From Alligator mississippiensis (taxonomy: Eukaryota; Chordata; Crocodylia; Alligatoridae): 64,000 bases of DNA. The position numbers and the translations under genes are program-made. Below the pieces are notes generated by a model, which was not told the origin of the DNA, did no database searches, and saw only the letters and a list, made by a program, of their open reading frames with translations. Positions 1 to 11,900 of the stretch are shown in pieces; positions within the stretch are counted from its first letter, which is position 1; each line of letters begins with the position of its first letter. The DNA is taken from NCBI RefSeq assembly GCF_030867095.1, contig NC_081835.1, positions 46,917,892 to 46,981,891 of the forward strand, in the 5' to 3' direction.

Positions 1-2020
1 TTTATAGTGAACTGGGGACTTTGTGAAAGGATGGGGGGAGAGACATGAAAATGAAGTGGAATAGCGTGTTCCCTTGGAATATTTATGCATACAAACTGGA
101 GTAAGGAAAATGTTGTGGTTGCAGTTTCCTGGCTTGATCTAGTGGGGTGATAAACACAATTAGGAACACTTTACAGAGCATTAGGCACTGAATTCTTTCT
201 TTCTTTTTTGAACAGTTAGTGGCTCTAATAAAAGACAGAAGCAGAAATTGCTAGTGTTGCTGCCAGCCCTGTGTACTGCAGCAGCATTCTTAATGACCAT
301 TGTTGCAATGAAGAGTGAACACTTAATTGCTGATAGAAAGAACATAGATTAACATGACTTCCTCTTTCTATGTAATAAGGAGTCTTTGGTGTTTCCTCAG
401 GATTATGTAGTTTACATCTCTTCATAAGTGCTTTGTTGTGGCAGCTCTAGTTCCAGGAGATTGGTCATTAAAAGGCATTTTGAGCTGGAGGGAAGTTGTT
501 GAATTGTTTTTCTACAAGGTAAGAGTCCTCTGTGCGCCTTCTGGATCCACCATTCAAGCAGTCCTGCTCTAAAGGACTGCATTTTTCATTCAGCCTCCAC
601 ATGAACCCCTCAGTCCGTGGGTTTTGTCAGAATCTAGGGGCTGAAGCAGCCAGTCTGGGGTGCAGTCTACTCTAGATGGGGCTGATGAAACATTACTTAG
701 AGAACATAGGTCCCAGGTGAACTATCCTTCACAGCTGTTAGTAGGGTAAGCATTGCAACTAAGCATGAGACTGGTCACCCTATGAAAGCAGTGACACAAC
801 TCTTTTAGGCAGTACTTACCTGGCTGGCACTCAAGCCTGCAATGTCCTCCCTAGACCTCTGACCCCCCCACCCCAATGTGTTTGAACCTAGCCCTGTTAT
901 GATTTTTCATCAACGTCTTCAGTGTGATTCTCCAGCCCCAACCCTCGGCTTGGTTGTCAGTTCTGGACCTTACCCATTACCACTGAGCTGGACCTACCCA
1001 CACCCCAGTCCTTTACATGTAGCTTATGAAAGGCTACAATAAAAGGCCATGTCTGAGGCCGATGCCATCTGCCCTCTGAGGCAGGCTGAGCTTTGCAGCT
1101 TGTCTTGTGTGTGGCTTGCTCCAAAAACTTCAGGGCCCCTAGAGCTCTAAGTTGGGTTTGAATTGGTGATCTTGAGATGCCTGATATCCGGTCACCTCAA
1201 CATCCACCTCCACAGCATCTCTGTAAAGCACTCCAGATGGTTGGGTGAGGGGTGGGGGAGAAGTAACGGCAGGTCCCTGTGAGCAGATATCTGACTTGGG
1301 GAGAGGTAAGTAACTGAGCCTTGTCTCCTGGAGGTGTCCAGGAATGCAAGGCTGGCTTTTGTCTCCTGGGCTGTTGGGAGGTGCCCGACTGGCTCTGGCT
1401 ATGCTGTCAGTGGGAGACATTTGCTCTCCCCTTCCCACGACTGACTTTCACTTTGGGTTGGAGCAGGGGAAACATTCTCCAGAAAACCAGCTCCCCCTGT
1501 CACTTGTGATGAATGGAAACAGGCCCCAGCCTCCCTGCCCCACTCCTGGGCCACGGGAGGTTTGTGTGGGGGCTTTCTTATTCTCAAGGCAGCCGTCTTA
1601 GTCAACCCCAAGCAGGGTGGGCCTGGAGCAGAGCAGGAGCAGCAGCCTCATTTGTTTCTAAGACCCCTGTACCCCTCTCAGCTCTTGGGGCAAATGAGGG
1701 GGCAAGGAAATACTGTTGCCAGACTTGTGCCATATTACTAGTACAGGAACAGCCCTGGACTCCCGTCTTGCCCCTGCGGCTGTGCTTGAAGCATAGGCTG
1801 GAACAGACAAGGCAGTACCAATCCCATTCCAGTCCTGGTTCAGGAGCTCTCCCCACAGTGATGGCTTCCACCCAGCTCTGCCCTGAGGACTTTACCCTTT
1901 TTACTGCTGCCTGGTGCCCCTCCCAGCACAAGGTGCAAGCAGGGAAATGTCTTTGATCACTCCTGCAGGTACCAATGGCATTCTCACTTATACAGGAGAG
2001 GAAGGGTGGTCCAGAGACTT

Positions 2021-2038
2021 GGGGGGGGGGGGGGGGGG
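2021..2038 (+). repeat. Poly-G run (18 G)
   Basis: Eighteen consecutive G residues are flanked by two similar copies of 'gagacttgggg' (about 2014 and 2057). This is a mononucleotide microsatellite. It could form a G-quadruplex, and its length is likely to vary or be misassembled. Confidence 0.95.
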
Positions 2039-2075
2039 ACACTAGCCTGGGGCTCTGAGACTTGGGGTCAGGTGG

Positions 2076-2155
2076 GCTGCCACTGACTTCTTGTGACCTG
2101 GGCAAGTCTCTTGGTTCCCAGTTCCCATTTATGAACAAGAATAATAGAACTGCTG
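2076..2155 (+). repeat. MIR-like SINE fragment
   Basis: The order 'gccactgacttcttgtgacc', 'tgggcaagtctcttgg', then 'cccatttatgaacaagaata' follows the MIR core: a 'gtgacctgggcaagtc' block, the 'cagtttcccatctgtaaaat' block and the 'aataat' tail. It is diverged and was assigned by eye. Confidence 0.55.
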
Positions 2156-3327
2156 TACATAGGGCTGAGAAGAAATACAGCAGTGGCTGCAAAGTGCTCA
2201 ACTCCTGTGTCCTGTAGGGATCTCTCTCTACCCTGCTCTCCAGAAAGCAGCTGGCCACAGCTGGCTTTCTTCACCAAGCACCACCTGCTTCTTTTAACCC
2301 CTTCCAGCACCACCCACGTCAGTGCCCACACACATGACTGTATGCCATAATGCTAAACTCATTGCTTCAAAATGGAGAGCCTCCGAGCATCCTCCAGCCT
2401 TGCTGGCTTCTTACAGCTCTGGGTATCCAGCTCTGTCTCCTGGACTGCAGTGCAAGGTTCAATTCCTGCCTGCCCATCCCCAAGAGCCATCACATTGGGA
2501 GGGGAGCCCCTGCATCCAAGCCTTGGTCTGCAAGGCATTAACTGCCCTGTACTAGTTGCACTGTGGCAAGGCGTCTTCCACATTCAGTGGCCTGTGATGC
2601 GAAGGGAAACCACATGCTAATGAGCAGACGCTCCCCCACCCGCCTCAATCTGTTCTCTCTCCAGCTCCTTTTAAGTTCCGTTCAAGTTACTGTCTCCACT
2701 GCAATAACCATTCTGGCAGAGGGACTGGAGGCAATTTTCACTCGTGCTGTGCAGCTGTGTGGTGAGGATAGATTACTAAAGCAATATTAGGGAATGCGAG
2801 GGGAGGGGCGGCTCTTCCTAGGACAATCCACCCATGGTTCCAAATCACCATCCGTCAGTGCAGTGCTGAGGCCACGTAAACCAGACACAAGCCTTGCACT
2901 CCTGGCTTTTATTTTAATTAGGGCTGCTGAAACTCTATAGGAAGGGAGGGGAAGGGGTTGGTGTGTATTAATGAGCTTTTCATGAAGGCTGCTGCCTCTT
3001 CTCTCCTGGAGATCCTGCCCCCAGAGGTGAAGGGTCAGGGAAGCCTCTAGTGGTTCAGAGGAAGGGAACTCTCTGTTTTTCTCGTTGACCTTGTGGGTTG
3101 GAAGCTTTTAATTACCACCCGTTTCCCCTCTCCAGGGCTTGGTGCATCTGGCATGTGAGGAGAGGGAAGGCTGTCCACCTATTATGGCAGTGTAGGCCAT
3201 TCCTGATGAGGATGGAGGGAATGTGGAAAGGAGGAGGGAGCCACTGGTGGGTCTGTGAAGAAGAATGTAGGGCCACTCTGAGCCTGAGCCTGTGAGCTGC
3301 TCACTGGGTATTGCAGCATGGTCTTCA

Positions 3328-3465
3328 TTTTAGACAGTCCCAAAATGACAAGACAAGGAGGAACAACTTGACCTGAGGACACCCAACAAGCCATTGGCAG
3401 AGCCAGAAATGGACCCAGGACCCAGGGTCCTCTGCTCCAAGCCAGTGTTCTACCTGCTAAACCCC
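3328..3465 (-). repeat. MIR-like SINE, antisense
   Basis: Reading the minus strand gives the usual MIR order: a box resembling 'ggttctgggtcc', then 'tggctctgccaatgg', 'gtcctcaggtcaag' and 'attttgggactgtctaaaat'. It is strongly diverged, so subfamily and limits are uncertain. Confidence 0.45.
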
Positions 3466-6400
3466 TCATCTTCATGCTTACCAGGTGATTCCCTCATCTT
3501 TAGACCAAAAAACCCATTTTCTGACTAGGGGAAACCAAGTCACAGAAGCCAAAGGCCAGTGGTTTCCAAAGTCGCCCCTGGTTATGGGAGCAGCTAGCTT
3601 ATTTATGCTGAACCTGGGAACCTTTGCTCTAATGTTCTGGAGGAGAGGAGCACTTGCAGCCCTAGATAAAATCAGATGCTCAGTGGCTGTGGCAGCTCAG
3701 GCTGTGTCGCAGGCTTGCAGGCTTTGCCAATGCTGGGTGCTTTGGACTAACTGGTGACATCAATGGGAATGAGCAGGGTGAGGCCAGCCCTGAGAATCCC
3801 AGATGCTGGAAGCTTTGCAGACGTTAGCTAGAACATTGGGCACTGTTTTAAGAGAAACACCTTTGTGGCTCAGCCAGTTCACCTACCCCAGGAAACCTCC
3901 TGGGTCTGTCTACGATCTCCCTGGGTCTACAAAGTGTGGGTGGTGGAGACATCTGTTTCCAGCCTGAGGCTCACAGGCCCATTCCACATCCTGCAGTTGA
4001 CTTCAAGGGTGACCATGTTGTGACTTTTGGATGAATCCTGGCCAGGTCAGAACAGGTGGTGTTCTACTGAGGTCAAGGGGAGTTACATCCCTTTATACTA
4101 GGGCCAAATTCGGCCTGGCTGGGACAGCATTCCTTCAGCATATAATGTGATATACACTTGCTGGTGCCAAAACACATGATCCTAGAAGCATCACTGCTGA
4201 CACCCCAATATCAGCCATGATGGAGACTCCCATGCTGGCCCCTTTGCCCATGATGCTGCTTTTTTGGCCCTTGAAGTAGGGTGAGCCCCAAGCCAGGGCT
4301 GGGCTTAGTCTCTTCCATTACACTGTGCTAGTGATCAGCACAGCAAGTCTGCATGCTCTCAGCTCAGACCCCTCCAAGGTAAGCCTGCATCAGCCATGCA
4401 GCAGGGAGCGTGGCCCTGCTAGTAGATGTGACCCTTGTACTGTGGTGCATCTGGATTCATCCTCTCCTGCTTCCATTCACTCCATGCTGTGCTTGGCCCC
4501 AGAGCCCAGCCAGAGGTCTGACGACTTGGTTGCTGGCTCTTGGAATGATGTTTGCTGTTGTATCCCAGTGCCAGTGTTCACAGTGGTAGAAAAGACACCA
4601 TCTTCTCCCTGAATTAGACCCAGCCCTACCTGTGCAGATCTGGCCTAGTCTCAAGAAGGACACCGCACACTCCTACAAGCTCATTTTTCCTACACCTTCC
4701 TTCCTGGGCCCCTGATCTCATTGCTAAGGGCAGCATGGAGACCCACCCACATCACTTTCCACATCAGCAGGGTCTTCTGCCCTGTTGTAAGTCTGCATCC
4801 CAAAAGGAAGCCAGCCACTCCCTCCTGTCTAGCCAGGCACTCTAGCAGACCCTGTTGGATGACAGAACAGCTGACTTTGCTGCCAAGTTCTTCCTAAATT
4901 GGTCCTGTGGCTAGAAGCTGTGGGGGTGCCTGAGGGAGAATTCCTTTGGAGAGACGCAGGGGTGAATACTTCTGGCAGGAAAAAAATGTATGGGGCTCAT
5001 TGGAGGCTCTTGGATTCAGCCTCCACTGCTGATGTGGGAAGTGAATTATACACTAGGCTGCAGCGGGCTGAGTAGCTGAATTCCTGTGGCAAAGGAACCG
5101 TATCTGCCTTGGGCGAGCATTCAGCACGAGGTTGCTGGACGCAGCCTCCTGGCAGACAGAGCTTGGTGACCAGCTGCTGAGTTCCAGTTCTGCACCAACA
5201 CCACAGCAGGCTTTCCAGGCTCTGATGCCCAAGTCTCCGTGATGACTGCGGAGCACAATGAGAGATATCTAGAGTCAGGAACTATGCTTGCAATGGGCAA
5301 TAAGGATCAGACTTGGCTTGAAAGAAAGATGTTTTTTGCAGGGGTGCCGAGTTGCTTGTGAGTGAGTGCTAGGGCTTGTGATCCCAGGATAGGGGAACTG
5401 ACAGCTCGCTTTGATTTTTCCTAGTTCTCCATTCTCTCCAGTGATCGCCTGTCAGGATCTGCTATGCTTAGCACTATGTTTTGTAGATATTTTTTATCTA
5501 AACAGTTAGGCTGTCGGTTATGGCTGCAAGCCTTCAGGAAACACTCTTTCTTTTCCTTGCTGCACTTTTTTAAGGTAGAATTTAATGCCTTATTTTTTTA
5601 AAAAAGTCCTGGAGGTTGAGAGCCATGTCCTCTCTCTCTCATCCTAACCAAATGAAACTGCAAAGGATATAGAATAGCTGATCCCCTGGCACCCTATGAC
5701 AACTAAGAATAATGTCCATTGAGTGCTCCTCCTCTACAAAATGACATAGGAAGTAGTTGTCTGCTTAACATCATTTATCAAGATAAAGAGAAGAACTGAG
5801 AGGTGGAGGGAAGAGGAGGCTGGCGCCTTGCACAGTTCTCTGCATCCTAGTGTGTTTGCTCAGGGTATAGATATGTCAATTGTGCCCCCTCCCCCTCCAT
5901 CCCCTACAAAAACACAAACCTCTCCTCTACTTAGCTCAGGAGACCCCTGTCTATCCCTCATTATCCCCCTGCATCTCCAGCCCTAGTTCTTGTCTCCCTC
6001 TCCTGACCCATCACACGTTGGTGCACTGCATGTCTTAGATGAATGATCATTCAACCAGCAGCCCCGGGGGAATGGGAATGCCCCGGTCACCTCTCTCTGT
6101 CTTACAGCTTTTTAAATAGCACCTGTCACTGAAGCATTTCAGCCGTTTGTACTGTTCTGCACCTCTTGCCACATTGATTGAGTAAGTCCAACCAAAACAG
6201 CAAATTATCTTTCTAGTTCTCTCACTTTAGGCCTCAGGCCCTGCAGCAGCTGATGTGACTCCTTAACCATATGTGCTGTGAGTCGTTCCAGACTCTTCAC
6301 GTTGTGAAAGATTGTGGCTTTTGCCAGCCGGGGCTTGAACATGTGCCCTTTAAACTGATAATGGTGTATGTGACTGGGCACCAAGAGACAGGCTGGGCTC

Positions 6401-7407
6401 ATGGAGTCTAAGGTCAGAGGGGACCCAGCAGATCACTAGTGTGATAACACAGGCAATACTGCACCTCTGCAGAGCACGGGGATATTGACCCCTCCCTCAG
6501 CAGAGCTTGGAGAGAATATGGGAGCCAGTGCTGTGAAATCTCGCAGCAGCCACTTCCCCATCTGGCCAAGGCTTAATTTCCCCTTGTCCTCTTGTCTATG
6601 ATTGCTTTTCATCTCTCCCCATGTGTCTCTTCCCAGCTGCAGTGCCTGCCACCCCAGTCCTCAGCTGGCCTTGTTGGTGGGTGACAGATGGGCCATGCAT
6701 ACAGGAGTAACTCAAATCTCTCATGCTCACAGTCAACAAGAAGGGAAGAGTCCCAGGGCTTCTGATACCCTGTGAGGAACAAACATAGCCCAGGCATCTC
6801 TAAGCAGCTAATAGAGGCTGCCTCTTTTTGTAGCCCCTTCAGACCTCTGAGGCCTGTATAGTGAGACACAGGAATCTTGAGCCAATTGGTCCCTGTGTGT
6901 AGGGGTGCAGGTCCCCAAATTCCCTCTTGATCCTTGTTTTCCTTGGGGTTGTTTTGTTCCCCAAAGAAAAATGAGGCTTCTGTCTCTTGCCCCTGCATTC
7001 ATACAAGGCTGCGCTGGGAGCTGGCTCTGGGACTCATGCCACCCAGCCTGGTACTCTGCTCTGGATCGCTAGGCTGCTGCAAGACATGTTTGCCTTTTAG
7101 CCCTCTGATCAGTAGTGCTTGGAATAGCTTTGGCGGTGAAGCGCTTTGAAGCTGGCCCTCCTGGTGGGGCTGTCGGCAGAGCGTTGCACCCAGTGGAATG
7201 GTGGAATTCAGCATGCGTCCTGCCAATGGTTAACTGGAGTCTGGGAATATACTTTGTGGCGCTGTGACTGCCTCACATCACCAGACCCAGCACCCCTTGT
7301 CTTCTTGGGACAACTCTTTACAACAGGAGCACATGGGGGCTCTGTTACCATGTACTAGAGTGTATTCTTGAGCATATGATCCAGCACCCCGTGAGGCAGA
7401 GCAGTCC

Positions 7408-7505
7408 TATGAGCCACCCCTATTTCACACTTGGGGAACTGAGGCAACACAGGGGTGAAGGGACTTGAGCCAGGGTCTCTGAAGCTCTAACCTCTGGACT
7501 GGCCT
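7408..7505 (-). repeat. MIR-like SINE fragment, antisense
   Basis: The plus strand shows 'cttggggaactgaggcaac', then 'agggacttgagccagggtc', the inverse of the MIR 'cctcagtttcccc' and 'gtgaccttgggcaagt' blocks. The fragment is short and diverged. Confidence 0.45.
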
Positions 7506-8569
7506 TCTGTATCCACCTTCACTTCTAAGTTCTTCCACTGTAAAATATGGTGCCAGTGCCCCCTGGATAATGCTCTTGGGCAGGGAGCTACCATGAAGGT
7601 CATGCCTTGATTCTTGCCACTCCAGCTGGAGGCTTTGTGTCTCCAAGAGCCTAGGCCAAGGGGTAACCTGTTCACAGATGAAAGATAGACTCAGTGTTGT
7701 GATGGGTCCATGAGCGAGGTGAGGAGAGGGGTGTTTGACCTGTCCCACCTGGCTGAGGTGAGGGAGGGCTTGGTTGTAGTGACTACAAATGGGATACTCA
7801 TATGCAGCAGTCTGCCTTCTCCCTGTCAGACAGGAACCCCACATCAGCTCAAGGCCTGATGAGAGCTGGGCTAGCCAGGCAGAGAAGGGGTTGCTGAGCC
7901 CAGTGCATCATGGAAGAGGAGGAGGCGGTGGAGGGCTTTGTGCTGGCCTGTCAGCTTGACAGTGTGGTGTCCAAGTGGCCAAGCTGTGGGGCCTTGCTGC
8001 AGGAAGCCACCTTTGCTCCTGCTGGCTCTGAGCACTGAGGCCCGCTGCATTCCACCGGTGCCCTCCAGTTTGAATTACGCAAAATACCTTTGAACTGGAC
8101 AGTGCACGGAGATGGTTCCCTTTTTTGTCCACAGCACAGAGAATTGGTTACCACCCCTGGCTGGTTGCTCTGGCCACACTAATGCAATTTCCTTCTCTGG
8201 AGGTGCTCAGCACTAACATGAAAAGGGCCTTGTCAACTTCAGATGGCAACAGGTTGTGCAGTGACCTCTCCTCTGCCCTTGCCTGCCTCTGGCCTCTCCA
8301 GTGGATTGGGAAGGAGAGGCCCAGTGTACAAATTCATGCAGGCATCAAACTTCTCTTGTGTAAGGGCTGGGGGGTCTAATGGCACGAGCACAGTGCTGTA
8401 GAACATGACACTAGGTCTCCTCACATAGCCCCCTTTTCCCTGCTCTGCCTCAGTTTCCCCATTGGTGAAGTTTTTTTTTAAGTAGGTTATGGTACAGAGG
8501 TACCAGGTGTTTTCCAAGCCAGGTGGCAGATGGTATCCTGCCCTGATGAGTGGCTGGAACAATCTGAAG

Positions 8570-8926
8570 AGACCCAAGGAAGATGGTTTGGGAGAGTACA
8601 TAAGGGGGGTGCACCAGGATCTGGGAGAACAGTTGTTCACCAGGACTCCCCAAAGGATTACAAAGTCTAACGGCCACAAACTTCTGGAAGGCCAATTTAG
8701 ACCGGACATAAGGAAAAACTGCTTATGGTCTGAGTGTCCAGGGTCTGGAACCAACTTCCCCTGGAGTTGGTGCAAGCCCCTACTTTGGACTCATTCAAAT
8801 GGCATTTGGATAATCTTGTTGGCTTCATTTGACCCCAGCAGACTTCCTACCTGTGGCAGGGGGCTGGACTCGATGATCTTGCGAGGTCCCTTCCAGCCCC
8901 TAATGTCTATGAATCTATGAATCTAG
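8570..8926 (+). mobile_element. CR1 LINE 3' fragment
   Basis: This is a sense, 5'-truncated CR1 end. In order it has a 'gtacataaggggggtgcacc' block, 'gggtctggaaccaacttccc', a 'tttgaccccagcagacttcc' block, 'ggctggactcgatgatcttg', 'aggtcccttccagcccctaa' and a repeated tail 'tctatgaatctatgaatct'. The repeated short tail replaces poly-A, as is typical for CR1. No intact reverse transcriptase is encoded. Confidence 0.85.
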
Positions 8927-8929
8927 GGA

Positions 8930-11900
8930 GAAAACCTACCTTATGGGAAGGCTGGGAAGAGTTCAGCCATTCTGCTAAGTGCCCTGGAAGGTGCAAGATC
9001 TCTTTTAAGTGAGAATATGGCTCCTTTGGCTTGGGATGTGATTCCTGCCATTTCCCTGGGAAATGCAAGGGGAAGCAGAGTGGGCAGGGGCAGGCTTCTT
9101 TGAAGGCCTGAGGCAGAAGGGAATTGGCAGAAATGGGCCTGACAGCATGTGCTAGCAGCTGCTTTGCTCTGCTGGCCTCTGACTTGCAGGGCCATAAGGT
9201 CAGAGACAGGGAAAGTCTGTACACCTAATTACATGAGTGTTAACATTTGTTAACAGGCCTAGGTCTCCTGCTTCCAGTTGCAATCTTGTCTGAGGGGCCA
9301 GCCCGCCTATCTTAAAGGGCTCCATAGGGAGGCTTCTCAATGCCTCACACTTTGGCCAGCCAGCTCTTTCCTAGGAAAGAGACTCTTTCCTTGAGGGACC
9401 ATGCAGTGGTGCTATCTCCTCTCTTCCTCCTCATCCTAGTCCCACTCATGTGCCTTTTCTCTTGCTCCCTGGGCTCCCTGCCAGGTGGACACTGGGCAAG
9501 GGCAGCTCCCGCCTTGTGGCACTGAGCCATGGCAGAGAGAATCCTGGACTGGGCAAAGCTTCATTGCCTCGGAAAGGGTCACCATGCTCCTCAGGCCAAA
9601 GGCTGTCTGGGACCCCGAGATTCTCCTAACTGGCTGATTTGTTTGGAAGCAGGAAAGCGAATCCACAGGGGCTGTGCCATGCAATTGGTATGTGACATAT
9701 CCAGGAGCAGGCTGGGAAGGAAAGCATGGAACATACAGGCCTCCAAGGCATTAGCTCACTGGGGATTTCCACCATGTATCTGCCCAATGTTGGGCCTGGG
9801 GCATGGGAACCCCTCTACAGAGGTAGGGGCTGGCTGTTCTTTCCAGGGCATAGTGAATCCCGTAGCAGAAAAGGACAATTTTCTATCCGTTTTCCCGTTG
9901 GTCTAATAAAAGGTATCATTTTGGAACCAAGAGTTCTACTTTTTTGTATGTCCCACAGAAGAACACACTGGCCATTCGCTGAAGGGGTGTTCTTTCCGTA
10001 GGGTGAGACTAGCCAAGCCTGGAGATGGCTGGAGTGGTTAGAGAGGGGAATTGTGGGTGTTTTCCAGCACAGCCAGCTGTGAGGATGTGTCTGTCTTGCA
10101 GCATGCGGCTGTCCAGCACATATCCTCACAACAGATGGGAACATCCATGCCTCAGCGTCTAGATGCTAGGGGCAAGGGTTGAGAGTTGGACCTGGAGCGT
10201 GTGTGTCACAGAGAACCTGAGTGCCATGGGCCTAAGTGGGGATGGGGCGGGTACTTCTTGACTGCACAACCTGAGTCCATCATCAGCTGCAGTTGTGGTA
10301 TCCACAGCGGAGTGCCTCGGTTGGGTTCAAGTGAAAGGAGGCTCATGCCCCTCCCTGCCTCCTACCAGAACTGGGACAAACTCCTCCAGCCATGCTCTGC
10401 ACTTGCATTTCCTGGCCTGCTTCATCTAGCCCTGGCCTTGGAGCCCTTCACCTAATGGTCAATGTACTCTTCTCCAGGACTGACCATGCTCTGGGAGCAG
10501 CTAGCCCCTAAGCACCACTCTGTAGCTGGTGAACAGCCCACGTGGCTGGGGAATGGGAGCCAATGCACTGCTGTACCACTAGGTCCCTGGGCTGGTCCCA
10601 CTGGTATGGAAGGGGTGACCCTCCCTGATCTGGTATCTGGCTTAAAGAGGCCTGCCCTGGGTGGAGTGGCCTGGCAGTCTCAGTGGTGCCACTCTAGGAG
10701 GCAAGACTGTGTGTAGGGGGGAGGACGGGTTCCTCCACACAGGGGCTGAAGGAATCCTGTGCTGCCCACTCCAGCGAAATCACCTCTGAGATCACTTTAA
10801 GCCCAGCACTTGGGTCTCTGCCTGGCTCAGCATGGCTGGCAGTGATCCTCTCACAGGGGCACTTGTGGGCCAGGGAATGCCCACAGCTCTCCCTGGGCGA
10901 GCAGGGATGAGATGGAGTCTGGAAGCTGCATCTAGGGAAGCTGCTTCTTGGCAGGAGGCTGTGAGCTGTGGCTTGGCACAGCCCAAAAGGATCTGCTTTC
11001 TTCCTCCCTGTAAGCAGCCCCTGGTGGTCTAAGGGGTTCCCCTCCACCGGCCAGAAGGAGGGTCTGGTTGTGATGGGGTGTCTGTGTGCTGTGGCTTGGC
11101 AAGGAGACAGCTGAGTCCTGATGCCAACAAGCAGCACTGAACAGTTTGTCACTGAGCTTCCAGTACAATGTGAGCAAGTAGGGGAGGATCCCAAGAGAGG
11201 GAACAGACATAGGGGACTGAAGGGGAGAGAAAGAGGCAGGGCAGCAAGGTGGGGGAGCAGAGGCATGAGAGAGAGGAGCAGGTGGAGGAAAGATGTCACA
11301 AAGGACAGCTGTGGAAAGCAGAGAGATTGGAAAAGTCCCAGAGAGGAGAGAGATGGGGAGCAGATGAGAGGAAAGGTCACGAAGGCTGTTTCACAAACGT
11401 CACCTCTAAAGATTGCAAGTCCTTTCCCATCCCAGTTGAGCAGGATTGAAATGCAGCCATTTCTCAGGTAGATGGTGCTGGTTGCTCAGCAGCTTGTTGG
11501 GACATCACACAACAGGCCTACACAGGAGATGGAAATGCCTGGGGGATATAGGTGGTGGCTCTTTGGGTTGGTGTGGGTTCAGGCCTGCAGCCCCAGCGAC
11601 CCCTCCCTTATGCAGAGTCTCTGATGCCAGATGTAGTGGCCCATGGGCTAAGCTCTGGAGAGCCAGGAGTCAAGGAAATGGACAAGAGAGCAGAAGACAA
11701 AAAATCAGCACAGTCCTTCCTGAGGTGGGTGCCTGGCTCCTTAACAACACAAGGAGGAATGGGAGGGAAATGAGTGACCCGTTGCACCATCCATCCCCAT
11801 CCCTGAGGAGGTTCTGTCTGGATGGGAAGTGCTGGGCCCTCGGTGAGAGGGGCTGGTGCCACCTTCTCAAGGATGCTGGGCTTTGAAAATCTGTGCCCTG

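Larger units (their letters stand above)
1..8569. other. Upstream intergenic DNA, no supported gene
   Basis: I see no recognisable exon here on either strand. Open frames are short, overlap one another and show no known domain. MIR-like fragments lie at 2076, 3328 and 7408, and there is an 18-base G run at 2021. In mammals TNNC1 lies upstream of SEMA3G in the same orientation, but I see no troponin C (EF-hand) exon, so its 3' end is either further left or elsewhere in this species. A stretch at 2580-2970 is AT-richer and holds homeobox- and octamer-like words. Confidence 0.6.

Noticed and set aside
8489..8920. 143-codon plus-strand frame
   Set aside because: It lies almost wholly in the CR1 3' fragment and is not a host gene.
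10694..11380. Minus-strand open frame of 228 codons with a Leu/Pro-rich N-terminus
   Set aside because: Its N-terminal part is the translation of the polypurine tract's complement (Leu, Pro, Ser runs), a composition artefact.
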